Assembly (NCBI GenBank): GCA_002189035.1
Contig: NEEC01000101.1
Location: 53,918 to 117,917, forward strand
Direction: 5' to 3'
Length of the DNA: 64,000 bases
DNA from: Utricularia gibba
Lineage: Eukaryota; Streptophyta; Magnoliopsida; Lamiales; Lentibulariaceae
Below the pieces are notes generated by a model, which was given only the letters and a program-made list of their open reading frames with translations, did no database searches and was not told where the DNA came from. A program made the position numbers and the translations under genes. Shown here piece after piece: positions 51,114 to 63,498 of the stretch; within the stretch, counting starts at the first letter, position 1, and each line of letters starts with the position of its first letter.

Positions 51114-53294
51114 TCATGCATTTATCAACGTTGGGTTTTCGGCGGCTGCCTAAATGGTTTTTCAAGCAACAGCTTGCCGTTTTAAGGCGGGTGCTGTCGT
51201 TGGCAGCTTTGTAAGGGCCCAAGGTTTGGTCTGGCTCCTGAGCCCAATCGGGTCCTACTCGATGAAAATCGTGATGCATTTAATGAAGTTAGGATGTCAT
51301 GAGCGCCCCAAATGGTTTTCTCAACAACCTGATTTATATTTGACGAGGTGCTCTAGGCTGGCACTAGTATCGAGCAAATGGTCGAGTCGCGCTCTGGCCC
51401 ATAGTCATTTGTAGCCCGGCCAAAAAAGTGATGCATTTATTAACGTTGGGTTTTCGGCGGCTGCCTACATGCTTTTTCAAGGAAAAGTTGTCGTTTTTTG
51501 GCGGGTGCTGTTGTTGGGAACTTCGTCCGGACCCAAGGTTCGGTCTGACTTCACAGCACAATAAGGTCCCATTCGACGAAAATCGTGATACCTTTATTGC
51601 TGTTAGGATCTCATGATTACCCAAATGCTTTTTTCAACAGCATGCTATACACTTGAGAAGGCGCTTTTGTGGGTCACCGAGATCGGCCCGGAATTCGGGT
51701 CGAGCTCGGGCCCAAAGTCAGCTGTAGCCCGATAAAAGAAGTGATGCATTTATTAACGTTGGGTTGTCGGCGGCTGCCCACATGGTTTTTCAAGCAACAG
51801 CTTGCCGTTTTAAGGCGGGTGCTGTCGTTGGCAGCTTTGTAAGGGCCCAAGGTTTGGTCTGGCTCCTGAGCCCAATCGGGTCCTACTCGATGAAAATCGT
51901 GATGCATTTAATGAAGTTAGGATGTCATGAGCGCCCAAAATGGTTTTCTCAACAACCTGATTTATATTTGACGAGGTGCTCTAGGCTGGCACTAGTATCG
52001 AGCAAATGGTCGAGTCGCGCTCTGGCCCATAGTCATTTGTAGCCCGGCAAAAAAGTGATGCATTTATTAACGTTGGGTTTTCGGCGGCTGCCTACATGCT
52101 TTTTCAAGGAAAAGTTGTCGTTTTTTGGCGGGTGCTGTTGTTGGGAACTTCGTCCGGACCCAAGGTTCGGTCTGACTTCACAGCACAATAAGGTCCCATT
52201 CGACGAAAATCGTGATACCTTTATTGAAGTTAGGATCTCATGACCCCAAATGCTTTTTTCAACAGCATGCTATACACTTGAGAAGGCGCTTTTGTGGGTC
52301 ACCGAGATCGGCCGGAATTCGGGTCGAGCTCGGGCCAAAAGTCAGCTGTAGCCCGATAAAAGAAGTGATGCATTTATTAACGTTGGGTTGTCGGCGGCTG
52401 CCCACATGGTTTTTCAAGCAACAGCTTGCCGTTTTAAGGCGGGTGCTGTCGTTGGCAGCTTTGTAAGGGCCCAAGGTTTGGTCTGGCTCCTGAGCCCAAT
52501 CGGGTCCTACTCGATGAAAATCGTGATGCATTTAATGAAGTTAGGATGTCATGAGCGCCCAAAATGGTTTTCTCAACAACCTGATTTATATTTGACGAGG
52601 TGCTCTAGGCTGGCACTAGTATCGAGCAAATGGTCGAGTCGCGCTCTGGCCCATAGTCATTTGTAGCCCGGCCAAAAAAGTGATGCATTTATTAACGTTG
52701 GGTTTTCGGCGGCTGCCTACATGCTTTTTCAAGGAAAAGTTGTCGTTTTTTGGCGGGTGCTGTTGTTGGGAACTTCGTCCGGACCCAAGGTTCGGTCTGA
52801 CTTCACAGCACAATAAGGTCCCATTCGACGAAAATCGTGATACCTTTATTGAAGTTAGGATCTCATGACCCCCAAATGCTTTTTTCAACAGCATGCTTAA
52901 CTTGAGAAGGCGCTTTTGTGGGTCACCGAGATCGGCCGGAATTCAGGTCGGGCTTGGGGGACAAAGTCAGCTGTAGCCCGTCAAAAGAAGTGATGCATTT
53001 ATTAACGTTGGGTTGTCGGCGGCTGCCCACATTTTTCAAGCAACAGCTTGCCGTTTTAAGGCGGGTGCTGTCGTTGGCAGCTTTGTAAGGGCCCAAGGTT
53101 GGCTCCTGAGCCCAATCGGGTCCTACTCGATGAAAATCGTGATGCATTTGCTTTTGTTAGGATGTCATGAGAACCCAATGGGTTTTCTCCACACTCTACT
53201 TTATATTTGAGAAGGCGCTCTCGGGGGGTTTTGGGATTGGGCCAGAGGTCGGGTCGGGCTCACGCCCATAGTCAGTTGTAGCCCGGAAAATAAG
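51114..53294 (+). repeat. HOR unit 35, heptameric (n=2), 2181 bp
   Basis: A-B-C-Y-C-D-E, all Y with CAAGGAAAAG, short E form (CCCACATTTTTCAAGC). It takes the same place in the series as the unit at 10013 but lacks that unit's TTTTTATTCGACG patch. Confidence 0.92.
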
Positions 53295-56096
53295 TCATGC
53301 ATTTATCAACGTTGGGTTTTCGGCGGCTGCCTAAATGGTTTTTCAAGCAACAGCTTGCCGTTTTAAGGCGGGTGCTGTCGTTGGCAGCTTTGTAAGGGCC
53401 CAAGGTTTGGTCTGGCTCCTGAGCCCAATCGGGTCCTACTCGATGAAAATCGTGATGCATTTAATGAAGTTAGGATGTCATGAGCGCCCAAATGGTTTTC
53501 TCAACAACCTGATTTATATTTGACGAGGTGCTCTAGGCTGGCACTAGTATCGAGCAAATGGTCGAGTCGCGCTCTGGCCCATAGTCATTTGTAGCCCGGC
53601 CAAAAAAGTGATGCATTTATTAACGTTGGGTTTTCGGCGGCTGCCTACATGCTTTTTCAAGGAAAAGTTGTCGTTTTTTGGCGGGTGCTGTTGTTGGGAA
53701 CTTCGTCCGGACCCAAGGTTCGGTCTGACTTCACAGCACAATAAGGTCCCATTCGACGAAAATCGTGATACCTTTATTGCTGTTAGGATCTCATGATTAC
53801 CCCAAATGCTTTTTTCAACAGCATGCTATAAACTTGAGAAGGCGCTTTTGTGGGTCACCGAGATCGGCCCGGAATTCGGGTCGAGCTCGGGCCCAAAGTC
53901 AGCTGTAGCCCGATAAAAGAAGTGATGCATTTATTAACGTTGGGTTGTCGGCGGCTGCCCACATGGTTTTTCAAGCAACAGCTTGCCGTTTTAAGGCGGG
54001 TGCTGTCGTTGGCAGCTTTGTAAGGGCCCAAGGTTTGGTCTGGCTCCTGAGCCCAATCGGGTCCTACTCGATGAAAATCGTGATGCATTTAATGAAGTTA
54101 GGATGTCATGAGCGCCCCAAATGGTTTTCTCAACAACCTGATTTATATTTGACGAGGTGCTCTAGGCTGGCACTAGTATCGAGCAAATGGTCGAGTCGCG
54201 CTCTGGCCCATAGTCATTTGTAGCCCGGCAAAAAAGTGATGCATTTATTAACGTTGGGTTTTCGGCGGCTGCCTACATGCTTTTTCAAGAAAAGTTGTCG
54301 TTTTTTGGCGGGTGCTGTTGTTGGGAACTTCGTCCGGACCCAAGGTTCGGTCTGACTTCACAGCACAATAAGGTCCCATTCGACGAAAATCGTGATACCT
54401 TTATTGAAGTTAGGATCTCATGACCCCAAATGCTTTTTTCAACAGCATGCTTAACTTGAGAAGGCGCTTTTGTGGGTCACCGAGATCGGCCGGAATTCGG
54501 GTCGAGCTCGGGCCCAAAGTCAGCTGTAGCCCGTAAAAGAAGTGATGCATTTATTAACGTTGGGTTGTCGGCGGCTGCCCACATGGTTTTTCAAGCAACA
54601 GCTTGCCGTTTTAAGGCGGGTGCTGTCGTTGGCAGCTTTGTAAGGGCCCAAGGTTTGGTCTGGCTCCTGAGCCCAATCGGGTCCTACTCGATGAAAATCG
54701 TGATGCATTTAATGAAGTTAGGATGTCATGAGCGCCCCAAATGGTTTTCTCAACAACCTGATTTATATTTGACGAGGTGCTCTAGGCTGGCACTAGTATC
54801 GAGCAAAGGTCGAGTCGCGCTCTGGCCCATAGTCATTTGTAGCCCGGCAAAAAAGTGATGCATTTATTAACGTTGGGTTTTCGGCGGCTGCCTACATGCT
54901 TTTTCAAGGAAAAGTTGTCGTTTTTTGGCGGGTGCTGTTGTTGGGAACTTCGTCCGGACCCAAGGTTCGGTCTGACTTCACAGCACAATAAGGTCCCATT
55001 CGACGAAAATCGTGATACCTTTATTGCTGTTAGGATCTCATGACCCCAAATGCTTTTTTCAACAGCATGCTATACACTTGAGAAGGCGCTTTTGTGGGTC
55101 ACCGAGATCGGCCGGAATTCGGGTCGCTCGGGCCAAAGTCAGCTGTAGCCCGATAAAAGAAGTGATGCATTTATTAACGTTGGGTTGTCGGCGGCTGCCC
55201 ACATGGTTTTTCAAGCAACAGCTTGCCGTTTTAAGGCGGGTGCTGTCGTTGGCAGCTTTGTAAGGGCCCAAGGTTTGGTCTGGCTCCTGAGCCCAATCGG
55301 GTCCTACTCGATGAAAATCGTGATGCATTTAATGAAGTTAGGATGTCATGAGCGCCCCAAATGGTTTTCTCAACAACCTGATTTATATTTGACGAGGTGC
55401 TCTAGGCTGGCACTAGTATCGAGCAAATGGTCGAGTCGCGCTCTGCCCATAGTCATTTGTAGCCCGGCCAAAAAAGTGATGCATTTATTAACGTTGGGTT
55501 TTCGGCGGCTGCCTACATGCTTTTTCAAGGAAAAGTTGTCGTTTTTTGGCGGGTGCTGTTGTTGGGAACTTCGTCCGGACCCAAGGTTCGGTCTGACTTC
55601 ACAGCACAATAAGGTCCCATTCGACGAAAATCGTGATACCTTTATTGAAGTTAGGATCTCATGACCGCCCAAATGCTTTTTTCAACAGCATGCTTTAAAC
55701 TTGAGAAGGCGCTTTTGTGGGTCACCGAGATCGGGCCGGAATTCAGGTCGGGCTTGGGGGACAAAGTCAGCTGTAGCCCGTCAAAAGAAGTGATGCATTT
55801 ATTAACGTTGGTTGTCGGCGCTGCCCACATGGTTTTTCAAGCAACAGCTTGCCGTTTTAAGGCGGGTGCTGTCGTTGGCAGCTTTGTAAGGGCCCAAGGT
55901 TCGGTCTCCTGAGCCCAATCGGGTCCTACTCGATGAAAATCGTGATGCATTTGCTTTTGTTAGGATGTCATGAGAACCCAATGGGTTTTCTCCACACTCT
56001 ACTTTATATTTGAGAAGGCGCTCTCGGGGGTTTTGGGATTGGGCCAGAGGTCGGGTCGGGCTCACGCCCATAGTCAGTTGTAGCCCGGAAAATAAG
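53295..56096 (+). repeat. HOR unit 36, nonameric (n=3), 2802 bp
   Basis: The second nine-dimer unit. Y dimers start near 53609, 54239, 54856 and 55479, with GCTGTT, GAAGTT, GCTGTT, GAAGTT in order, as in the unit at 12199. Confidence 0.92.
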
Positions 56097-58246
56097 TCAT
56101 GCATTTATCAACGTTGGGTTTTCGGCGGCTGCCTAAATGGTTTTTCAAGCAACAGCTTGCCGTTTTAAGGCGGGTGCTGTCGTTGGCAGCTTTGTAAGGG
56201 CCCAAGGTTTGGTCTGGCTCCTGAGCCCAATCGGGTCCTACTCGATGAAAATCGTGATGCATTTAATGAAGTTAGGATGTCATGAGCGCCCCAAATGGTT
56301 TTCTCAACAACCTGATTTATATTTGACGAGGTGCTCTAGGCTGGCACTAGTATCGAGCAAATGGTCGAGTCGCGCTCTGGCCCATAGTCATTTGTAGCCC
56401 GGCCAAAAAAGTGATGCATTTATTAACGTTGGGTTTTCGGCGGCTGCCTACATGCTTTTTCAAGGAAAAGTTGTCGTTTTTTGGCGGTGCTGTTGTTGGG
56501 AACTTCGTCCGGACCCAAGGTTCGGTCTGACTTCACAGCACAATAAGGTCCCATTCGACGAAAATCGTGATACCTTTATTGCTGTTAGGATCTCATGATT
56601 ACCCCAAATGCTTTTTTCAACAGCATGCTATAACTTGAGAAGGCGCTTTTGTGGGTCACCGAGATCGGCCCGGAATTCGGGTCGAGCTCGGGCCCAAAGT
56701 CAGCTGTAGCCCGATAAAAGAAGTGATGCATTTATTAACGTTGGGTTGTCGGCGGCTGCCCACATGGTTTTTCAAGCAACAGCTTGCCGTTTTAAGGCGG
56801 GTGCTGTCGTTGGCAGCTTTGTAAGGGCCCAAGGTTTGTCTGGCTCCTGAGCCCAATCGGGTCCTACTCGATGAAAATCGTGATGCATTTAATGAAGTTA
56901 GGATGTCATGAGCGCCCCAAATGGTTTCCAACAACCTGATTTATATTTGACGAGGTGCTCTAGGCTGGCACTAGTATCGAGCAAATGGTCGAGTCGCGCT
57001 CTGGCCCATAGTCATTTGTAGCCCGGCAAAAAAAGTGATGCATTTATTAACGTTGGGTTTTCGGCGCTGCCTACATGCTTTTTCAAGCAAAAGTTGTCGT
57101 TTTTTGGGGGTGCTGTTGTTGGGAACTTCGTCCGGACCCAAGGTTCGGTCTGACTTCACAGCACAATAAGGTCCCATTCGACGAAAATCGTGATACCTTT
57201 ATTGAAGTTAGGATCTCATGACCCCAAATGCTTTTTTCAACAGCATGCTTTAACTTGAGAAGGCGCTTTTGTGGGTCACCGAGATCGGGCCGGAATTCGG
57301 GTCGGGCTTGGGGACAAAGTCAGCTGTAGCCCGTCAAAAGAAGTGATGCATTTATTAACGTTGGGTTGTCGGCGGCTGCCCACATGGTTTTTCAAGCAAC
57401 AGCTTGCCGTTTTAAGGCGGGTGCTGTCGTTGGCAGCTTTGTAAGGGCCAAAGGTTTGGTCTGGCTCCTGAGCCTCGGTCCTACTCGATGAAAATCGTGA
57501 TGCATTTAATGAAGTTAGGATGTCATGAGCGCCCCAAATGGTTTTCTCAACAACCTGATTTATATTTGACGAGGTGCTCTAGGCTGGCACTAGTATCGAG
57601 CAAATGGTCGAGTCGCGCTCTGGCCCATAGTCATTTGTAGCCGGCCAAAAAAGTGATGCATTTATTAACGTTGGGTTTTCGGCGGCTGCCTACATGCTTT
57701 TTGAAGCAAAAGTTGTCGTTTTTTGGCGGTGCTGTTGTTGTGGGAACTTCGTCCGGACCCAAGGTTCGGTCTGACTTCACAGCACAATAAGGTCCCATTC
57801 GACGAAAATCGTGATACCTTTATTGAAGTTAGGATCTCATGACCGCCCCAAATGCTTTTTTCAACAGCATGCTTTAAACTTGAGAAGGCGCTTTTGTGGG
57901 TCACCGAGATCGGGCCGGAATTCGGTCGGGCTCGGGGACAAAGTCAGCTGTAGCCCGTCAAAAGAAGTGATGCATTTATTAACGTTGGCTTGTCGGCGGC
58001 TGCCCACATGGTTTTTCAAGCAACAGCTTGCCGTTTTAAGGCGGGTGCTGTCGTTGGCAGCTTTGTAAGGGCCCAAGGTTCGGTCTGGCTCCTGAGCCCA
58101 ATCGGGTCCTACTCGATGAAAATCGTGATGCATTTGCTTTTGTTAGGATGTCATGAGAACCAATGGGGAGAAGGCGCTCTCGGGGGTTTAGGGATTGGGC
58201 CAGAGGTCGGGTCGGGCTCATAGTCAGTTGTAGCCCGGAAAATAAG
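56097..58246 (+). repeat. HOR unit 37, heptameric (n=2), 2150 bp
   Basis: A-B-C-Y-C-D-E. It shares CAAGGTTTGTCTGG in the first C, a D-like ending of the second Y before C, and a shortened GGGCCA run in the second C with the unit at 15009. E has lost about 27 bases at 58167 and the second C about 5 at 57474. Confidence 0.91.
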
Positions 58247-59171
58247 TCATGCATTTATCAACGTTGGCGAAATGGTTTTTCAAGCAACAGCTTGCCGTTT
58301 TAAGGCGGGTGCTGTCGTTGGCAGCTTTGTAGGGCCCAAGGTTTGGTCTGGCTCCTGAGCCCAATCGGGTCCTACTCGATGAAAATCGTGATGCATTTAA
58401 TGAAGTTAGGATGTCATGAGCGCCCCAAATGGTTTTCTCAACAACCTGATTTATATTTGACGAGGTGCTCTAGGCTGGCACTAGTATCGAGCAAATGGTC
58501 GAGTCGCGCTCTGGCCCATAGTCATTTGTAGCCTGGCAAAAAAGTGATGCATTTATTAACGTTGGGTTTTCGGCGGCTGCCTACATGCTTTTTGAAGCAA
58601 AAGTTGTCGTTTTTTGGCGGGTGCTGTTGTTGGGAACTTCGTCCGGACCCAAGGTTCGGTCTGACTTCACAGCACAATAAGGTCCCATTCGACGAAAATC
58701 GTGATACCTTTATTGAAGTTAGGATCTCATGACCGCCCCAAATGCTTTTTTCAACAGCATGCTTTAAACTTGAGAAGGCGCTTTTGTGGGTCACCGAGAT
58801 CGGGCCGGAATTCAGGTCGGGCTTGGGGGACAAAGTCAGCTGTAGCCCGTCAAAAGAAGTGATGCATTTATTAACGTTGGCTTGTCGGCGGCTGCCCATG
58901 GTTTTTAAAGCAACAGCTTGCCGTTTTAAGGCGGGTGCTGTCGTTGGCAGCTTTGTAAGGGCCCAAGGTTCGGTCTGGCTCCTGAGCCCAATCGGGTCCT
59001 ACTCGATGAAAATCGTGATGCATTTGCTTTTGTTAGGATGTCATGAGAACCCCAATGGTTTTTCTCCACACTCTACTTTATATTTGAGAAGGCGCTCTCG
59101 GGGGGTTTAGGGATTGGGCCAGAGGTCGGGTCGGGCTCACGCCCATAGTCAGTTGTAGCCCGGAAAATAAG
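58247..59171 (+). repeat. HOR unit 38, trimeric (n=0), 925 bp
   Basis: A-D-E. A has TGTAGGGCCC as in unit 10, and has lost about 17 bases near 58267 (ACGTTGGCGAAATGG), including most of the CGGCGGCTGCCT segment. Y has GAAGCAAAAG. Confidence 0.92.
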
Positions 59172-60061
59172 TCATGCATTTATCAACGTTGGGTTTTCGG
59201 CGGCTGCCTAAATGGTTTTTCAAGCAACAGCTTGCCGTTTTAAGGCGGGTGCTGTCGTTGGCAGCTTTGTACGGGCCCAAGGTTTGGTCTGGCTCCTGAG
59301 CCCAATCGGGTCCTACTCGATGAAAATCGTGATGCATTTAATGAAGTTAGGATGTCATGAGCGCCCCAAATGGTTTTCTCAACAACCTGATTTATATTTG
59401 ACGAGGTGCTCTAGGCTGGCACTAGTATCGAGCAAATGGTCGAGTCGCGCTCTGGCCCATAGTCATTTGTAGCCCGGCCAAAAAAGTGATGCATTTATTA
59501 ACGTTGGGTTTTCGGCGGCTGCCTACATGCTTTTTGAGGCAAAAGTTGTCGTTTTTTGGCGGGTGCTGTTGTTGGGAACTTCGTCCGGACCCAAGGTTCG
59601 GTCTGACTTCACAGCACAATAAGGTCCCATTCGACGAAAATCGTGATACCTTTATTGAAGTTAGGGATCTCATGAGCTTTTTCAACAGCAACTTTGAGAA
59701 GGCGCTTTTGTGGGTCACCGAGATCGGGCCGGAATTCGGGTCGGCTTGGGGACAAAGTCAGCTGTAGCCCGTCAAAAGAAGTGATGCATTTATTAACGTT
59801 GGTTGTCGGCGCTGCCCACATGGTTTTTCAAGCAACAGCTTGCCGTTTTAAGGCGGGTGCTGTCGTTGGCAGCTTTGTAAGGGCCCAAGGTTCGGTCTGG
59901 CTCCTGAGCCCAATCGGGTCCTACTCGATGAAAATCGTGATGCATTTGCTTTTGTTAAACACTCTACTTTATATTTGAGAAGGCGCTCTCGGGGGTTTAG
60001 GGATTGGGCCAGAGGTCGGGTCGGGCTCACGCCCATAGTCAGTTGTAGCCCGGAAAATAAG
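59172..60061 (+). repeat. HOR unit 39, trimeric (n=0), 890 bp
   Basis: A-D-E, the shortest unit in the window. The Y dimer (GAGGCAAAAG) has losses at 59674-59693. E has lost about 30 bases at 59957 (TTTTGTTAAACACTC). Confidence 0.92.
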
Positions 60062-60996
60062 TCATGCATTTATCAACGTTGGGTTTTCGGCGGCTGCCTA
60101 AATGGTTTTTCAAGCAACAGCTTGCCGTTTTAAGGCGGGTGCTGTCGTTGGCAGCTTTGTACGGGCCCAAGGTTTGGTCTGGCTCCTGAGCCCAATCGGG
60201 TCCTACTCGATGAAAATCGTGATGCATTTAATGAAGTTAGGATGTCATGAGCGCCCCAAATGGTTTTCTCAACAACCTGATTTATATTTGACGAGGTGCT
60301 CTAGGCTGGCACTAGTATCGAGCAAATGGTCGAGTCGCGCTCTGGCCCATAGTCATTTGTAGCCTGGCAAAAAAGCGATGCATTTATTAACGTTGGGTTT
60401 TCGGCGGCTGCCTACATGCTTTTTGAAGCAAAAGTTGTCGTTTTTTGGCGGGTGCTGTGTTGGGAACTTCGTCCGGACCCAAGGTTCGGTCTGACTTCAC
60501 AGCACAATAAGGTCCCATTCGACGAAAATCGTGATACCTTTATTGAAGTTAGGATCTCATGACCCCAAATGCTTTTTTCAACAGCATGCTTTAAACTTGA
60601 GAAGGCGCTTTTGTGGGTCACCGAGATCGGGCCGGAATTCAGGTCGGGCTTGGGGGACAAAGTCAGCTGTAGCCCGTCAAAAGAAGTGATGCATTTATTA
60701 ACGTTGGCTTGTCGGCGGCTGCCCACATGGTTTTAAAGCAACAGCTTGCCGTTTTAAGGCGGGTGCTGTCGTTGGCAGCTTTGTAAGGGCCCAAGGTTCG
60801 GTCTGGCTCCTGAGCCCAATCGGGTCCTACTCGATGAAAATCGTGATGCATTTGCTTTTGTTAGGATGTCATGAGAACCCAATGGGTTTTCTCCACACTC
60901 TACTTTATATTTGAGAAGGCTCTCGGGGGGTTTAGGGATTGGGCCAGAGGTCGGGTCGGGCTCACGCCCATAGTCAGTTGTAGCCCGGAAAATAAG
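60062..60996 (+). repeat. HOR unit 40, trimeric (n=0), 935 bp
   Basis: A-D-E with TGTACGGGCCC, GAAGCAAAAG and long-form E. Confidence 0.93.
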
Positions 60997-61938
60997 TCAT
61001 GCATTTATCAACGTTGGGTTTTCGGCGGCTGCCTAAATGGTTTTTCAAGCAACAGCTTGCCGTTTTAAGGCGGGTGCTGTCGTTGGCAGCTTTGTACGGG
61101 CCCAAGGTTTGGTCTGGCTCCTGAGCCCAATCGGGTCCTACTCGATGAAAATCGTGATGCATTTAATGAAGTTAGGATGTCATGAGCGCCCCAAATGGTT
61201 TTCTCAACAACCTGATTTATATTTGACGAGGTGCTCTAGGCTGGCACTAGTATCGAGCAAATGGTCGAGTCGCGCTCTGGCCCATAGTCATTTGTAGCCC
61301 GGCCAAAAAAGTGATGCATTTATTAACGTTGGGTTTTCGGCGGCTGCCTACATGCTTTTTGAGGCAAAAGTTGTCGTTTTTTGGCGGGTGCTGTTGTTGG
61401 GAACTTCGTCCGGACCCAAGGTTCGGTCTGACTTCACAGCACAATAAGGTCCCATTCGACGAAAATCGTGATACCTTTATTGAAGTTAGGATCTCATGAC
61501 CGCCCCAAATGCTTTTTTCAACAGCATGCTTTAAACTTGAGAAGGCGCTTTTGTGGGTCACCGAGATCGGGCCGGAATTCAGGTCGGCTTGGGGGACAAA
61601 GTCAGCTGTAGCCCGTCAAAAGAAGTGATGCATTTATTAACGTTGGCTTGTCGGCGGCTGCCCACATGGTTTTTAAAGCAACAGCTTGCCGTTTTAAGGC
61701 GGGTGCTGTCGTTGGCAGCTTTGTAAGGGCCCAAGGTTCGGTCTGGCTCCTGAGCCCAATCGGGTCCTACTCGATGAAAATCGTGATGCATTTGCTTTTG
61801 TTAGGATGTCATGAGAACCCCAATGGGTTTTCTCCACACTCTACTTTATATTTGAGAAGGCGCTCTCGGGGGTTTAGGGATTGGGCCAGAGGTCGGGTCG
61901 GGCTCACGCCCATAGTCAGTTGTAGCCCGGAAAATAAG
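60997..61938 (+). repeat. HOR unit 41, trimeric (n=0), 942 bp
   Basis: A-D-E with TGTACGGGCCC, GAGGCAAAAG and long-form E, matching unit 13 in these variants. Confidence 0.93.
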
Positions 61939-63498
61939 TCATGCATTTATCAACGTTGGGTTTTCGGCGGCTGCCTAAATGGTTTTTCAAGCAACAGCTT
62001 GCCGTTTTAAGGCGGGTGCTGTCGTTGGCAGCTTTGTACGGGCCCAAGGTTTGGTCTGGCTCCTGAGCCCAATCGGGTCCTACTCGATGAAAATCGTGAT
62101 GCATTTAATGAAGTTAGGATGTCATGAGCGCCCCAAATGGTTTTCTCAACAACCTGATTTATATTTGACGAGGTGCTCTAGGCTGGCACTAGTATCGAGC
62201 AAATGGTCGAGTCGCGCTCTGGCCCATAGTCATTTGTAGCCCGGCCAAAAAAGTGATGCATTTATTAACGTTGGGTTTTCGGCGGCTGCCTACATGCTTT
62301 TTGAAGCAAAAGTTGTCGTTTTTTGGCGGGTGCTGTTGTTGGGAACTTCGTCCGGACCCAAGGTTCGGTCTGACTTCACAGCACAATAAGGTCCCATTCG
62401 ACGAAAATCGTGATACCTTTATTGGTTAGGATCTCATGACCCAAATGCTTTTTTCAACAGCATGCTATACACTTGAGAAGGCGCTTTGTGGGTCACCGAG
62501 ATCGGCCCGGAATTCGGGTCGAGCTCGGGCCCAAAGTCAGCTGTAGCCCGATAAAAGAAGTGATGCATTTATTAACGTTGGGTTGTCGGCGGCTGCCCAC
62601 ATGGTTTTTCAAGCAACAGCTTGCCGTTTTAAGGCGGGTGCTGTCGTTGGCAGCTTTGTAAGGGCCCAAGGTTTGTCTGGCTCCTGAGCCCAATCGGGTC
62701 CTACTCGATGAAAATCGTGATGCATTTAATGAAGTTAGGATGTCATGAGCGCCCCAAATGGTTTTCTCAACAACCTGATTTATATTTGACGAGGTGCTCT
62801 AGGCTGGCACTAGTATCGAGCAAATGGTCGAGTCGCGCTCTGGCCCATAGTCATTTGTAGCCTGGCAAAAAAGCGATGCATTTATTAACGTTGGGTTTTC
62901 GGCGGCTGCCTACATGCTTTTTGAAGCAAAAGTTGTCGTTTTTTGGCGGGTGCTGTTGTTGGGAACTTCGTCCGGACCCAAGGTTCGGTCTGACTTCACA
63001 GCACAATAAGGTCCCATTCGACGAAAATCGTGATACCTTTATTGAAGTTAGGATCTCATGACCGCCCCAAATGCTTTTTTCAACAGCATGCTTTAAACTT
63101 GAGAAGGCGCTTTTGTGGGTCACCGAGATCGGGCCGGAATTCGGTCGGGCTTGGGGACAAAGTCAGCTGTAGCCCGTCAAAAGAAGTGATGCATTTATTA
63201 ACGTTGGCTTGTCGGCGGCTGCCCACATGGTTTTTAAAGCAACAGCTTGCCGTTTTAAGGCGGGTGCTGTCGTTGGCAGCTTTGTAAGGGCCCAAGGTTC
63301 GGTCTGGCTCCTGAGCCAATCGGGTCCTACTCGATGAAAATCGTGATGCATTTGCTTTTGTTAGGATGTCATGAGAACCCCAATGGTTTTTTCTCCACAC
63401 TCTACTTTATATTGAGAAGGCGCTCTCGGGGGTTTAGGGATTGGGCCAGAGGTCGGGTCGGGCTCACGCCCATAGTCAGTTGTAGCCCGGAAAATAAG
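61939..63498 (+). repeat. HOR unit 42, pentameric (n=1), 1560 bp
   Basis: A-B-C-D-E with GAAGCAAAAG in both Y dimers, TTGGTTAGG in B and CAAGGTTTGTCTGG in C. It ends the right copy of the size series. Confidence 0.92.

Larger units (their letters stand above)
49574..63498 (+). repeat. Right copy of the ~14-kb nine-unit block
   Basis: The same unit-size series as 8454-22505, 13,925 bp. The short-to-long E switch, the CAAGG-to-GAAGC Y switch and the TGTAAGG-TGTAGGG-TGTACGG order of A variants fall at matching places. The first three dimers (to about 50510) are from the divergent subfamily, so the homologous copy may start only at about 50.5 kb. Confidence 0.72.
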
